From positions 186,001 through 250,000 of the forward strand of contig NW_026870491.1 in assembly GCF_963576545.1 (NCBI RefSeq): DNA of 64,000 bases, given 5' to 3'. This DNA is from Limanda limanda. Taxonomy: Eukaryota; Chordata; Actinopteri; Pleuronectiformes; Pleuronectidae. The position numbers and the translations under genes were made by a program. Below the pieces are notes generated by a model. It was not told the origin of the DNA, did not search any database, and was given only the letters and a program-made list of their open reading frames with translations. Below, in pieces: positions 1-11,680 of the stretch; within the stretch, counting starts at the first letter, position 1; every line of letters starts with the position of its first letter.

Positions 1-22
1 TTGAATAACTTTTTTTGTGAAG

Positions 23-105
23 GTCGGAGAGACTTGCAAGTAGGCTCTACCCCCACTAAATGGGGTAGCGCGCATCGATCGGTACCATCCTTGAGCTTCT
101 CCGAC
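23..105 (+). other. Dyad joining shared block and A-specific arm
   Basis: GTCGGAGA in the shared block (23-30) and TCTCCGAC (98-105) are perfect 8-bp reverse complements, 67 bases apart, enclosing the 47-68 stem-loop. The right arm overlaps a small hairpin, TCCGA-CTT-TCGGA (100-112). The array repeats this potential cruciform in each A. Formation in vivo is inference. Confidence 0.6.
47..68 (+). other. Perfect 7-bp inverted repeat (stem-loop) in A1 monomer
   Basis: CTACCCC (47-53) and GGGGTAG (62-68) are perfect reverse complements around an 8-base loop (CACTAAAT). The motif recurs in every A1 monomer. In T-variant monomers (GGGGTTG) one of the seven pairs is lost. A few copies carry a further change in the left arm (CTACTCC at 16953 and 58402, TTTACCCC at 12800 and 15193). 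Confidence 0.85.
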
Positions 106-113
106 TTTCGGAA

Positions 114-134
114 GGGTTAGGGTTAGGGTTAGGG
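114..134 (+). repeat. Telomere-like G3(TTAG3)3 tract, one per A monomer
   Basis: Positions 114-134 of the A monomer contain four G3 runs separated by TTA, the human-type telomeric sequence in the G-rich sense on the + strand. Four G3 runs with 3-base loops are the canonical requirement for an intramolecular G-quadruplex. By my reading 249 of the 262 A monomers keep all four runs; 12 have only three (157-bp monomers) and one (61605) has its last run reduced to GG. The tract is absent from B. It is an interstitial telomere-like sequence, not a chromosome end, because satellite continues on both sides. Confidence 0.95.
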
Positions 135-154
135 ATGAAAGCACATAGGAGAAA

Positions 155-199
155 GAGATATTCTTGAATAACTTTTTTTGTGAAGGTCGGAGAGACTTG
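155..199 (+). repeat. 45-bp block identical in A and B monomers
   Basis: The junction of every monomer pair carries the same 45 bases: the last 9 of one monomer (GAGATATTC) and the first 36 of the next (T7 tract, then AAGGTCGGAGAGACTTG). A and B share it base for base while the remainder has diverged to about 70 percent or beyond recognition. Scattered variants do occur (for example GAAAAAC at 1762, AATACC at 3686, CGGACAG at 3205, AAGGTTGG at 24482). The sharp boundary could reflect a protein-binding constraint, local gene conversion between A and B, or the join of two ancestral repeats. The sequence alone does not choose between these. Confidence 0.85.
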
Positions 200-318
200 G
201 AAAGTGGTTGCATCTGGACTAATTTGGGTCCTGCGGATCGATTGGTACCATCCCCGAGCTTGTACGACCTTCGGAAGAGGTCGACCGACGAAATTCCCCC
301 AAATCTGAGGAGATATTC
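164..318 (+). repeat. Type B monomer, 155 bp, first full copy
   Basis: Representative B monomer. Its first 36 and last 9 bases are identical to A. Positions 37-114 align with A without gaps at about 55 of 78 bases (ending in the shared TTCGGAAG). The following 32 bases bear no similarity to the 40 bases of A in that place and lack the telomere-like tract; they carry GGTCGACC and a C5 run instead. This replacement accounts for the 8-bp length difference. B therefore looks like a diverged sister of A with a substituted tail rather than an unrelated repeat. Direction of change (gain of the G-rich tail by A or loss by B) cannot be told from this window. Confidence 0.97.
183..286 (+). other. Dyad and palindrome cluster in B monomer
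   Basis: AAGGTCG in the shared block (183-189) is complementary to CGACCTT (265-271). The same right arm can instead pair locally as CGACCT (265-270) with AGGTCG (278-283), and the perfect palindrome GGTCGACC occupies 279-286. B thus preserves a pairing partner for the shared block although its sequence differs from the A partner. Some copies disrupt the arms: TACAACC at 3849 and 9932, GAAAAGGTC at 8171, GATGTCGACC at 20482 and 23529. Confidence 0.6.
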
Positions 319-481
319 TTGAATAACTTTTTTTGTGAAGGTCGGAGAGACTTGCAAGTAGGCTCTACCCCCACTAAATGGGGTTGCGCGCATCGATCAG
401 TACCATCCTTGAGCTTCTCCGACTTTCGGAAGGGTTAGGGTTAGGGTTAGGGATGAAAGCACATAGGAGAAAGAGATATTC
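319..481 (+). repeat. Type A monomer, A2 (T-variant) form
   Basis: First complete A2 monomer. It differs from A1 by GGGGTTGCG in place of GGGGTAGCG and ATCAGTACC in place of ATCGGTACC. The first change puts a mismatch in the CTACCCC/GGGGTAG stem; the second removes the GGTACC site. With one exception (61605) every T-variant A monomer in the window directly follows a B, so this is a position-specific variant of the higher-order unit. Confidence 0.93.
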
Positions 482-3400
482 TTGAATAACTTTTTTTGTG
501 AAGGTCGGAGAGACTTGGAAAGTGGTTGCATCTGGACTAATTTGGGTCCTGCGGATCGATTGGTACCATCCCCGAGCTTGTACGACCTTCGGAAGAGGTC
601 GACCGACGAAATTCCCCCAAATCTGAGGAGATATTCTTGAATAACTTTTTTTGTGAAGGTCGGAGAGACTTGCAAGTAGGCTCTACCCCCACTAAATGGG
701 GTTGCGCGCATCGATCAGTACCATCCTTGAGCTTCTCCGACTTTCGGAAGGGTTAGGGTTAGGGTTAGGGATGAAAGCACATAGGAGAAAGAGATATTCT
801 TGAATAACTTTTTTTGTGAAGGTCGGAGAGACTTGCAAGTAGGCTCTACCCCCACTAAATGGGGTAGCGCGCATCGATCGGTACCATCCTTGAGCTTCTC
901 CGACTTTCGGAAGGGTTAGGGTTAGGGTTAGGGATGAAAGCACATAGGAGAAAGAGATATTCTTGAATAACTTTTTTTGTGAAGGTCGGAGAGACTTGGA
1001 AAGTGGTTGCATCTGGACTAATTTGGGTCCTGCGGATCGATTGGTACCATCCCCGAGCTTGTACGACCTTCGGAAGAGGTCGACCGACGAAATTCCCCCA
1101 AATCTGAGGAGATATTCTTGAATAACTTTTTTTGTGAAGGTCGGAGAGACTTGCAAGTAGGCTCTACCCCCACTAAATGGGGTTGCGCGCATCGATCAGT
1201 ACCATCCTTGAGCTTCTCCGACTTTCGGAAGGGTTAGGGTTAGGGTTAGGGATGAAAGCACATAGGAGAAAGAGATATTCTTGAATAACTTTTTTTGTGA
1301 AGGTCGGAGAGACTTGGAAAGTGGTTGCATCTGGACTAATTTGGGTCCTGCGGATCGATTGGTACCATCCCCGAGCTTGTACGACCTTCGGAAGAGGTCG
1401 ACCGACGAAATTCCCCCAAATCTGAGGAGATATTCTTGAATAACTTTTTTTGTGAAGGTCGGAGAGACTTGCAAGTAGGCTCTACCCCCACTAAATGGGG
1501 TTGCGCGCATCGATCAGTACCATCCTTGAGCTTCTCCGACTTTCGGAAGGGTTAGGGTTAGGGTTAGGGATGAAAGCACATAGGAGAAAGAGATATTCTT
1601 GAATAACTTTTTTTGTGAAGGTCGGAGAGACTTGCAAGTAGGCTCTACCCCCACTAAATGGGGTAGCGCGCATCGATCGGTACCATCCTTGAGCTTCTCC
1701 GACTTTCGGAAGGGTTAGGGTTAGGGTTAGGGATGAAAGCACATAGGAGAAAGAGATATTCTTGAAAAACTTTTTTTGTGAAGGTCGGAGAGACTTGCAA
1801 GTAGGCTCTACCCCCACTAAATGGGGTAGCGCGCATCGATCGGTACCATCCTTGAGCTTCTCCGACTTTCGGAAGGGTTAGGGTTAGGGTTAGGGATGAA
1901 AGCACATAGGAGAAAGAGATATTCTTGAATAACTTTTTTTGTGAAGGTCGGAGAGACTTGCAAGTAGGCTCTACCCCCACTAAATGGGGTAGCGCGCATC
2001 GATCGGTACCATCCTTGAGCTTCTCCGACTTTCGGAAGGGTTAGGGTTAGGGTTAGGGATGAAAGCACATAGGAGAAAGAGATATTCTTGAATAACTTTT
2101 TTTGTGAAGGTCGGAGAGACATGGAAAGTGGTTGCATCTGGACTAATTTGGGTCCTGCGGATCGATTGGTACCATCCCCGAGCTTGTACGACCTTCGGAA
2201 GAGGTCGACCGACGAAATTCCCCCAAATCTGAGGAGATATTCTTGAATAACTTTTTTTGTGAAGGTCGGAGAGACTTGCAAGTAGGCTCTACCCCCACTA
2301 AATGGGGTAGCGCGCATCGATCGGTACCATCCTTGAGCTTCTCCGACTTTCGGAAGGGTTAGGGTTAGGGTTAGGGATGAAAGCACATAGGAGAAAGAGA
2401 TATTCTTGAATAACTTTTTTTGTGAAGGTCGGAGAGACTTGGAAAGTGGTTGCATCTGGACTAATTTGGGTCCTGCGGATCGATTGGTACCATCCCCGAG
2501 CTTGTACGACCTTCGGAAGAGGTCGACCGACGAAATTCCCCCAAATCTGAGGAGATATTCTTGAATAACTTTTTTTGTGAAGGTCGGAGAGACTTGCAAG
2601 TAGGCTCTACCCCCACTAAATGGGGTTGCGCGCATCGATCAGTACCATCCTTGAGCTTCTCCGACTTTCGGAAGGGTTAGGGTTAGGGTTAGGGATGAAA
2701 GCACATAGGAGAAAGAGATATTCTTGAATAACTTTTTTTGTGAAGGTCGGAGAGACTTGGAAAGTGGTTGCATCTGGACTAATTTGGGTCCTGCGGATCG
2801 ATTGGTACCATCCCCGAGCTTGTACGACCTTCGGAAGAGGTCGACCGATGAAATTCCCCCAAATCTGAGGAGATATTCTTGAATAACTTTTTTTGTGAAG
2901 GTCGGAGAGACTTGCAAGTAGGCTCTACCCCCACTAAATGGGGTTGCGCGCATCGATCAGTACCATCCTTGAGCTTCTCCGACTTTCGGAAGGGTTAGGG
3001 TTAGGGTTAGGGATGAAAGCACATAGGAGAAAGAGATATTCTTGAATAACCTTTTTTGTGAAGGTCGGAGAGACTTGCAAGTAGGCTCTACCCCCACTAA
3101 ATGGGGTAGCGCGCATCGATCGGTACCATCCTTGAGCTTCTCCGACTTTCGGAAGGGTTAGGGTTAGGGTTAGGGATGAAAGCACATAGGAGAAAGAGAT
3201 ATTCTTGAATAACTTTTTTTGTGAAGGTCGGACAGACTTGCAAGTAGGCTCTACCCCCACTAAATGGGGTAGCGCGCATCGATCGGTACCATCCTTGAGC
3301 TTCTCCGACTTTCGGAAGGGTTAGGGTTAGGGTTAGGGATGAAAGCACATAGGAGAAAGAGATATTCTTGAATAACTTTTTTTGTGAAGGTCGGAGAGAC

Positions 3401-5128
3401 TTGCAAGTAGGCTCTACCCCCACTAAATGGGGTAGCGCGCATCGATCGGTACCATCCTTGAGCTTCTCCGACTTTCGGAAGGGTTAGGGTTAGGGTTAGG
3501 GATGAAAGCACATAGGAGAAAGAGATATTCTTGAATAACTTTTTTTGTGAAGGTCGGAGAGACTTGGAAAGTGGTTGCATCTGGACTAATTTGGGTCCTG
3601 CGGATCGATTGGTACCATCCCCGAGCTTGTACGACCTTCGGAAGAGGTCGACCGACGAAATTCCCCCAAATCTGAGGAGATATTCTTGAATACCTTTTTT
3701 TGTGAAGGTCGGAGAGACTTGCAAGTAGGCTCTACCCCCACTAAATGGGGTAGCGCGCATCGATCGGTACCATCCTTGAGCTTCTCCGACTTTCGGAAGG
3801 GTTAGGGTTAGGGTTAGGGATGAAAGCACATAGGAGAAAGAGATATTCTTGAATAACTTTTTTTGTGAAGGTCGGAGAGACTTGGAAAGTGGTTGCATCT
3901 GGACTAATTTGGGTCCTGCGGATCGATTGGTACCATCCCCGAGCTTGTACAACCTTCGGAAGAGGTCGACCGACGAAATTCCCCCAAATCTGAGGAGATA
4001 TTCTTGAATAACTTTTTTTGTGAAGGTCGGAGAGACTTGCAAGTAGGCTCTACCCCCACTAAATGGGGTTGCGCGCATCGATCAGTACCATCCTTGAGCT
4101 TCTCCGACTTTCGGAAGGGTTAGGGTTAGGGTTAGGGATGAAAGCACATAGGAGAAAGAGATATTCTTGAATAACTTTTTTTGTGAAGGTCGGAGAGACT
4201 TGGAAAGTGGTTGCATCTGGACTAATTTGGGTCCTGCGGATCGATTGGTACCATCCCCGAGCTTGTACGACCTTCGGAAGAGGTCGACCGACGAAATTCC
4301 CCCAAATCTGAGGAGATATTCTTGAATAACTTTTTTTGTGAAGGTCGGAGAGACTTGCAAGTAGGCTCTACCCCCACTAAATGGGGTTGCGCGCATCGAT
4401 CAGTACCATCCTTGAGCTTCTCCGACTTTCGGAAGGGTTAGGGTTAGGGTTAGGGATGAAAGCACATAGGAGAAAGAGATATTCTTGAATAACTTTTTTT
4501 GTGAAGGTCGGAGAGACTTGCAAGTAGGCTCTACCCCCACTAAATGGGGTAGCGCGCATCGATCGGTACCATCCTTGAGCTTCTCCGACTTTCGGAAGGG
4601 TTAGGGTTAGGGTTAGGGATGAAAGCACATAGGAGAAAGAGATATTCTTGAATAACTTTTTTTGTGAAGGTCGGAGAGACTTGCAAGTAGGCTCTACCCC
4701 CACTAAATGGGGTAGCGCGCATCGATCGGTACCATCCTTGAGCTTCTCCGACTTTCGGAAGGGTTAGGGTTAGGGTTAGGGATGAAAGCACATAGGAGAA
4801 AGAGATATTCTTGAATAACTTTTTTTGTGAAGGTCGGAGAGACTTGGAAAGTGGTTGCATCTGGACTAATTTGGGTCCTGCGGATCGATTGGTACCATCC
4901 CCGAGCTTGTACGACCTTCGGAAGAGGTCGACCGACGAAATTCCCCCAAATCTGAGGAGATATTCTTGAATAACTTTTTTTGTGAAGGTCGGAGAGACTT
5001 GCAAGTAGGCTCTACCCCCACTAAATGGGGTTGCGCGCATCGATCGGTACCATCCTTGAGCTTCTCCGACTTTCGGAAGGGTTAGGGTTAGGGTTAGGGA
5101 TGAAAGCACATAGGAGAAAGAGATATTC

Positions 5129-6084
5129 TTGAATAACTTTTTTTGTGAAGGTCGGAGAGACTTGCAAGTAGGCTCTACCCCCACTAAATGGGGTAGCGCG
5201 CATCGATCGGTACCATCCTTGAGCTTCTCCGACTTTCGGAAGGGTTAGGGTTAGGGTTAGGGATGAAAGCACATAGGAGAAAGAGATATTCTTGAATAAC
5301 TTTTTTTGTGAAGGTCGGAGAGACTTGGAAAGTGGTTGCATCTGGACTAATTTGGGTCCTGCGGATCGATTGGTACCATCCCCGAGCTAGTACGACCTTC
5401 GGAAGAGGTCGACCGACGAAATTCCCCCAAATCTGAGGAGATATTCTTGAATAACTTTTTTTGTGAAGGTCGGAGAGACTTGCAAGTAGGCTCTACCCCC
5501 ACTAAATGGGGTTGCGCGCATCGATCAGTACCATCCTTGAGCTTCTCCGACTTTCGGAAGGGTTAGGGTTAGGGTTAGGGATGAAAGCACATAGGAGAAA
5601 GAGATATTCTTGAATAACTTTTTTTGTGAAGGTCGGAGAGACTTGCAAGTAGGCTCTACCCCCACTAAATGGGGTAGCGCGCATCGATCGGTACCATCCT
5701 TGAGCTTCTCCGACTTTCGGAAGGGTTAGGGTTAGGGTTAGGGATGAAAGCACATAGGAGAAAGAGATATTCTTGAATAACTTTTTTTGTGAAGGTCGGA
5801 GAGACTTGGAAAGTGGTTGCATCTGGACTAATTTGGGTCCTGCGGATCGATTGGTACCATCCCCGAGCTAGTACGACCTTCGGAAGAGGTCGACCGACGA
5901 AATTCCCCCAAATCTGAGGAGATATTCTTGAATAACTTTTTTTGTGAAGGTCGGAGAGACTTGCAAGTAGGCTCTACCCCCACTAAATGGGGTTGCGCGC
6001 ATCGATCAGTACCATCCTTGAGCTTCTCCGACTTTCGGAAGGGTTAGGGTTAGGGATGAAAGCACATAGGAGAAAGAGATATTC
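5129..6084 (+). repeat. Tandem pair of A-B-A trimers (481 + 475 bp)
   Basis: Two adjacent trimers, 5129-5609 and 5610-6084, both with the private B variant GAGCTAGTAC (5292 and 5773) that replaces GAGCTTGTAC elsewhere. The second ends in a 157-bp A. This is a local trimer duplication, reproduced at 28966-29921 in the second superunit. It is the clearest small example of the 481-bp trimer acting as the exchange unit. Confidence 0.85.
5928..6084 (+). repeat. 157-bp A monomer lacking one TTAGGG unit
   Basis: The G-rich tract has three G3 runs instead of four (6 bp lost), so the monomer no longer meets the four-run G-quadruplex pattern. It is copied at 29765-29921. Confidence 0.9.
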
Positions 6085-6564
6085 TTGAATAACTTTTTTT
6101 GTGAAGGTCGGAGAGACTTGCAAGTAGGCTCTACCCCCACTAAATGGGGTAGCGCGCATCGATCGGTACCATCCTTGAGCTTCTCCGACTTTCGGAAGGG
6201 TTAGGGTTAGGGTTAGGGATGAAAGCACATAGGAGAAAGAGATATTCTTGAATAACTTTTTTTTGAAGGTCGGAGAGACTTGGAAAGTGGTTGCATCTGG
6301 ACTAATTTGGGTCCTGCAGATCGATTGGTACCATCCCCGAGCTTGTACGACCTTCGGAAGAGGTCGACCGACGAAATTCCCCCAAATCTGAGGAGATATT
6401 CTTGAATAACTTTTTTTGTGAAGGTCGGAGAGACTTGCAAGTAGGCTCTACCCCCACTAAATGGGGTTGCGCGCATCGATCAGTACCATCCTTGAGCTTC
6501 TCCGACTTTCGGAAGGGTTAGGGTTAGGGTTAGGGATGAAAGCACATAGGAGAAAGAGATATTC

Positions 6565-9500
6565 TTGAATAACTTTTTTTGTGAAGGTCGGAGAGACTTG
6601 GAAAGTGGTTGCATCTGGACTAATTTGGGTCCTGCGGATCGATTGGTACCATCCCCGAGCTTGTACGACCTTCGGAAGAGGTCGACCGACGAAATTCCCC
6701 CAAATCTGAGGAGATATTCTTGAATAACTTTTTTTGTGAAGGTCGGAGAGACTTGCAAGTAGGCTCTACCCCCACTAAATGGGGTTGCGCGCATCGATCA
6801 GTACCATCCTTGAGCTTCTCCGACTTTCGGAAGGGTTAGGGTTAGGGTTAGGGATGAAAGCACATAGGAGAAAGAGATATTCTTGAATAACTTTTTTTGT
6901 GAAGGTCGGAGAGACTTGCAAGTAGGCTCTACCCCCACTAAATGGGGTAGCGCGCATCGATCGGTACCATCCTTGAGCTTCTCCGACTTTCGGAAGGGTT
7001 AGGGTTAGGGTTAGGGATGAAAGCACATAGGAGAAAGAGATATTCTTGAATAACTTTTTTTGTGAAGGTCGGAGAGACTTGGAAAGTGGTTGCATCTGGA
7101 CTAATTTGGGTCCTGCGGATCGATTGGTACCATCCCCGAGCTTGTACGACCTTCGGAAGAGGTCGACCGACGAAATTCCCCCAAATCTGAGGAGATATTC
7201 TTGAATAACTTTTTTTGTGAAGGTCGGAGAGACTTGCAAGTAGGCTCTACCCCCACTAAATGGGGTTGCGCGCATCGATCAGTACCATCCTTGAGCTTCT
7301 CCGACTTTCGGAAGGGTTAGGGTTAGGGTTAGGGATGAAAGCACATAGGAGAAAGAGATATTCTTGAATAACTTTTTTTGTGAAGGTCGGAGAGACTTGG
7401 AAAGTGGTTGCATCTGGACTAATTTGGGTCCTGCGGATCGATTGGTACCATCCCCGAGCTTGTACGACCTTCGGAAGAGGTCGACCGACGAAATTCCCCC
7501 AAATCTGAGGAGATATTCTTGAATAACTTTTTTTGTGAAGGTCGGAGAGACTTGCAAGTAGGCTCTACCCCCACTAAATGGGGTTGCGCGCATCGATCAG
7601 TACCATCCTTGAGCTTCTCCGACTTTCGGAAGGGTTAGGGTTAGGGTTAGGGATGAAAGCACATAGGAGAAAGAGATATTCTTGAATAACTTTTTTTGTG
7701 AAGGTCGGAGAGACTTGCAAGTAGGCTCTACCCCCACTAAATGGGGTAGCGCGCATCGATCGGTACCATCCTTGAGCTTCTCCGACTTTCGGAAGGGTTA
7801 GGGTTAGGGTTAGGGATGAAAGCACATAGGAGAAAGAGATATTCTTGAAAAACTTTTTTTGTGAAGGTCGGAGAGACTTGCAAGTAGGCTCTACCCCCAC
7901 TAAATGGGGTAGCGCGCATCGATCGGTACCATCCTTGAGCTTCTCCGACTTTCGGAAGGGTTAGGGTTAGGGTTAGGGATGAAAGCACATAGGAGAAAGA
8001 GATATTCTTGAATAACTTTTTTTGTGAAGGTCGGAGAGACTTGCAAGTAGGCTCTACCCCCACTAAATGGGGTAGCGCGCATCGATCGGTACCATCCTTG
8101 AGCTTCTCCGACTTTCGGAAGGGTTAGGGTTAGGGTTAGGGATGAAAGCACATAGGAGAAAGAGATATTCTTGAATAACTTTTTTTGTGAAGGTCGGAGA
8201 GACATGGAAAGTGGTTGCATCTGGACTAATTTGGGTCCTGCGGATCGATTGGTACCATCCCCGAGCTTGTACGACCTTCGGAAAAGGTCGACCGACGAAA
8301 TTCCCCCAAATCTGAGGAGATATTCTTGAATAACTTTTTTTGTGAAGGTCGGAGAGACTTGCAAGTAGGCTCTACCCCCACTAAATGGGGTAGCGCGCAT
8401 CGATCGGTACCATCCTTGAGCTTCTCCGACTTTCGGAAGGGTTAGGGTTAGGGTTAGGGATGAAAGCACATAGGAGAAAGAGATATTCTTGAATAACTTT
8501 TTTTGTGAAGGTCGGAGAGACTTGGAAAGTGGTTGCATCTGGACTAATTTGGGTCCTGCGGATCGATTGGTACCATCCCCGAGCTTGTACGACCTTCGGA
8601 AGAGGTCGACCGACGAAATTCCCCCAAATCTGAGGAGATATTCTTGAATAACTTTTTTTGTGAAGGTCGGAGAGACTTGCAAGTAGGCTCTACCCCCACT
8701 AAATGGGGTTGCGCGCATCGATCAGTACCATCCTTGAGCTTCTCCGACTTTCGGAAGGGTTAGGGTTAGGGTTAGGGATGAAAGCACATAGGAGAAAGAG
8801 ATATTCTTGAATAACTTTTTTTGTGAAGGTCGGAGAGACTTGGAAAGTGGTTGCATCTGGACTAATTTGGGTCCTGCGGATCGATTGGTACTATCCCCGA
8901 GCTTGTACGACCTTCGGAAGAGGTCGACCGATGAAATTCCCCCAAATCTGAGGAGATATTCTTGAATAACTTTTTTTGTGAAGGTCGGAGAGACTTGCAA
9001 GTAGGCTCTACCCCCACTAAATGGGGTTGCGCGCATCGATCAGTACCATCCTTGAGCTTCTCCGACTTTCGGAAGGGTTAGGGTTAGGGTTAGGGATGAA
9101 AGCACATAGGAGAAAGAGATATTCTTGAATAACTTTTTTTGTGAAGGTCGGAGAGACTTGCAAGTAGGCTCTACCCCCACTAAATGGGGTAGCGCGCATC
9201 GATCGGTACCATCCTTGAGCTTCTCCGACTTTCGGAAGGGTTAGGGTTAGGGTTAGGGATGAAAGCACATAGGAGAAAGAGATATTCTTGAATAACTTTT
9301 TTTGTGAAGGTCGGACAGACTTGCAAGTAGGCTCTACCCCCACTAAATGGGGTAGCGCGCATCGATCGGTACCATCCTTGAGCTTCTCCGACTTTCGGAA
9401 GGGTTAGGGTTAGGGTTAGGGATGAAAGCACATAGGAGAAAGAGATATTCTTGAATAACTTTTTTTGTGAAGGTCGGAGAGACTTGCAAGTAGGCTCTAC

Positions 9501-10724
9501 CCCCACTAAATGGGGTAGCGCGCATCGATCGGTACCATCCTTGAGCTTCTCCGACTTTCGGAAGGGTTAGGGTTAGGGTTAGGGATGAAAGCACATAGGA
9601 GAAAGAGATATTCTTGAATAACTTTTTTTGTGAAGGTCGGAGAGACTTGGAAAGTGGTTGCATCTGGACTAATTTGGGTCCTGCGGATCGATTGGTACCA
9701 TCCCCGAGCTTGTACGACCTTCGGAAGAGGTCGACCGACGAAATTCCCCCAAATCTGAGGAGATATTCTTGAATAACTTTTTTTGTGAAGGTCGGAGAGA
9801 CTTGCAAGTAGGCTCTACCCCCACTAAATGGGGTAGCGCGCATCGATCGGTACCATCCTTGAGCTTCTCCGACTTTCGGAAGGGTTAGGGTTAGGGTTAG
9901 GGATGAAAGCACATAGGAGAAAGAGATATTCTTGAATAACTTTTTTTGTGAAGGTCGGAGAGACTTGGAAAGTGGTTGCATCTGGACTAATTTGGGTCCT
10001 GCGGATCGATTGGTACCATCCCCGAGCTTGTACAACCTTCGGAAGAGGTCGACCGACGAAATTCCCCCAAATCTGAGGAGATATTCTTGAATAACTTTTT
10101 TTGTGAAGGTCGGAGAGACTTGCAAGTAGGCTCTACCCCCACTAAATGGGGTTGCGCGCATCGATCAGTACCATCCTTGAGCTTCTCCGACTTTCGGAAG
10201 GGTTAGGGTTAGGGTTAGGGATGAAAGCACATAGGAGAAAGAGATATTCTTGAATAACTTTTTTTGTGAAGGTCGGAGAGACTTGGAAAGTGGTTGCATC
10301 TGGACTAATTTGGGTCCTGCGGATCGATTGGTACCATCCCCGAGCTTGTACGACCTTCGGAAGAGGTCGACCGACGAAATTCCCCCAAATCTGAGGAGAT
10401 ATTCTTGAATAACTTTTTTTGTGAAGGTCGGAGAGACTTGCAAGTAGGCTCTACCCCCACTAAATGGGGTTGCGCGCATCGATCAGTACCATCCTTGAGC
10501 TTCTCCGACTTTCGGAAGGGTTAGGGTTAGGGTTAGGGATGAAAGCACATAGGAGAAAGAGATATTCTTGAATAACTTTTTTTGTGAAGGTCGGAGAGAC
10601 TTGCAAGTAGGCTCTACCCCCACTAAATGGGGTAGCGCGCATCGATCGGTACCATCCTTGAGCTTCTCCGACTTTCGGAAGGGTTAGGGTTAGGGATGAA
10701 AGCACATAGGAGAAAGAGATATTC
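6565..10724 (+). repeat. 6,083-bp higher-order repeat, copy 2 (partial)
   Basis: Monomer-by-monomer match to copy 1 at a shift of 6,083 bp through the A2 monomer at 10405. The next A (10568) has lost one TTAGGG unit, so the shift becomes 6,077, and at 10888 an A stands where copy 1 has a B, ending the correspondence. The rest of this unit has been replaced by the 2.39-kb repeat family. Confidence 0.88.
10568..10724 (+). repeat. 157-bp A1 monomer lacking one TTAGGG unit
   Basis: It has three G3 runs. Its counterpart in the other 6,083-bp copy (4485) is full length, so the loss postdates that duplication or was introduced by exchange. It is copied at 34405-34561. Confidence 0.9.
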
Positions 10725-11523
10725 TTGAATAACTTTTTTTGTGAAGGTCGGAGAGACTTGCAAGTAGGCTCTACCCCCACTAAATGGGGTAGCGCGCATC
10801 GATCGGTACCATCCTTGAGCTTCTCCGACTTTCGGAAGGGTTAGGGTTAGGGTTAGGGATGAAAGCACATAGGAGAAAGAGATATTCTTGAATAACTTTT
10901 TTTGTGAAGGTCGGAGAGACTTGCAAGTAGGCTCTACCCCCACTAAATGGGGTAGCGCGCATCGATCGGTACCATCCTTGAGCTTCTCCGACTTTCGGAA
11001 GGGTTAGGGTTAGGGTTAGGGATGAAAGCACATAGGAGAAAGAGATATTCTTGAATAACTTTTTTTGTGAAGGTCGGAGAGACTTGGAAAGTGGTTGCAT
11101 CTGGACTAATTTGGGTCCTGCGGATCGATTGGTACCATCCCCGAGCTTGTACGACCTTCGGAAGAGGTCGACCGACGAAATTCCCCCAAATCTGAGGAGA
11201 TATTCTTGAATAACTTTTTTTGTGAAGGTCGGAGAGACTTGCAAGTAGGCTCTACCCCCACTAAATGGGGTAGCGCGCATCGATCGGTACCATCCTTGAG
11301 CTTCTCCGACTTTCGGAAGGGTTAGGGTTAGGGTTAGGGATGAAAGCACATAGGAGAAAGAGATATTCTTGAATAACTTTTTTTGTGAAGGTCGGAGAGA
11401 CTTGGAAAGTGGTTGCATCTGGACTAATTTGGGTCCTGCGGATCGATTGGTACCATCCCCGAGCTTGTACGACCTTCGGAAGAGGTCGACCGACGAAATT
11501 CCCCCAAATCTGAGGAGATATTC

Positions 11524-11680
11524 TTGAATAACTTTTTTTGTGAAGGTCGGAGAGACTTGCAAGTAGGCTCTACCCCCACTAAATGGGGTTGCGCGCATCG
11601 ATCAGTACCATCCTTGAGCTTCTCCGACTTTCGGAAGGGTTAGGGTTAGGGATGAAAGCACATAGGAGAAAGAGATATTC
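11524..11680 (+). repeat. 157-bp A2 monomer lacking one TTAGGG unit
   Basis: It has three G3 runs. Its counterpart 13911 in the second 2.39-kb copy is full length. It is copied at 35361-35517. Confidence 0.9.

Larger units (their letters stand above)
1..163 (+). repeat. Type A monomer (A1 form), 163 bp, first full copy
   Basis: Representative A monomer. In order it holds: a T7 tract (11-17 region), the A/B-identical block (1-36, continued by the last 9 bases 155-163), a perfect inverted repeat CTACCCC/GGGGTAG (47-53 and 62-68), GCGCGC and ATCGAT followed by GGTACC (about 69-86), a second inverted repeat partner TCTCCGAC (98-105), and the telomere-like G-rich tract (114-134). The A1 form reads GGGGTAGCG then ATCGGTACC. 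Other A forms read GGGGTTGCG with ATCAGTACC (called A2 here) or with ATCGGTACC (A3). A1 is the form found when A follows A, and also after some B monomers. Confidence 0.97.
482..6564 (+). repeat. 6,083-bp higher-order repeat, copy 1 (38 monomers)
   Basis: Thirty-eight monomers (25 A, 13 B) whose order and marker variants recur 6,083 bp downstream: the GAAAAAC A at 1762/7845, the ACATGG B at 2088/8171, the CGGACAG A at 3205/9288 and the TACAACC B at 3849/9932. The copies are not identical: for example GAAGAGGTC (2088) against GAAAAGGTC (8171), AATACC (3686) against AATAAC (9769), TACCATCC (2724) against TACTATCC (8807). The similarity also covers the first 481 bases of the window, so an earlier copy may extend past the left edge. 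Confidence 0.9.

Noticed and set aside
10..17. RNA polymerase III terminator or intrinsic bacterial terminator at the T7 tract
   Set aside because: T7 occurs in every monomer without an upstream promoter box pair, GC hairpin or RNA gene; it is a constituent of the shared block.
114..134. True telomere or chromosome end
   Set aside because: Each telomere-like tract is only 21 bp, lies inside a monomer, and is followed by more satellite throughout the window.
265..286. Operator or restriction-modification type palindrome (GGTCGACC)
   Set aside because: It is present in nearly all 138 B monomers with no gene nearby; a repeat property, not a regulatory site that can be supported.
271..287. CENP-B box
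   Set aside because: TTCG followed four bases later by A in B monomers fits part of the CENP-B box core, but the required CGGG is TCGA; in A monomers the CGGG half is missing as well. A related but different protein motif cannot be excluded.
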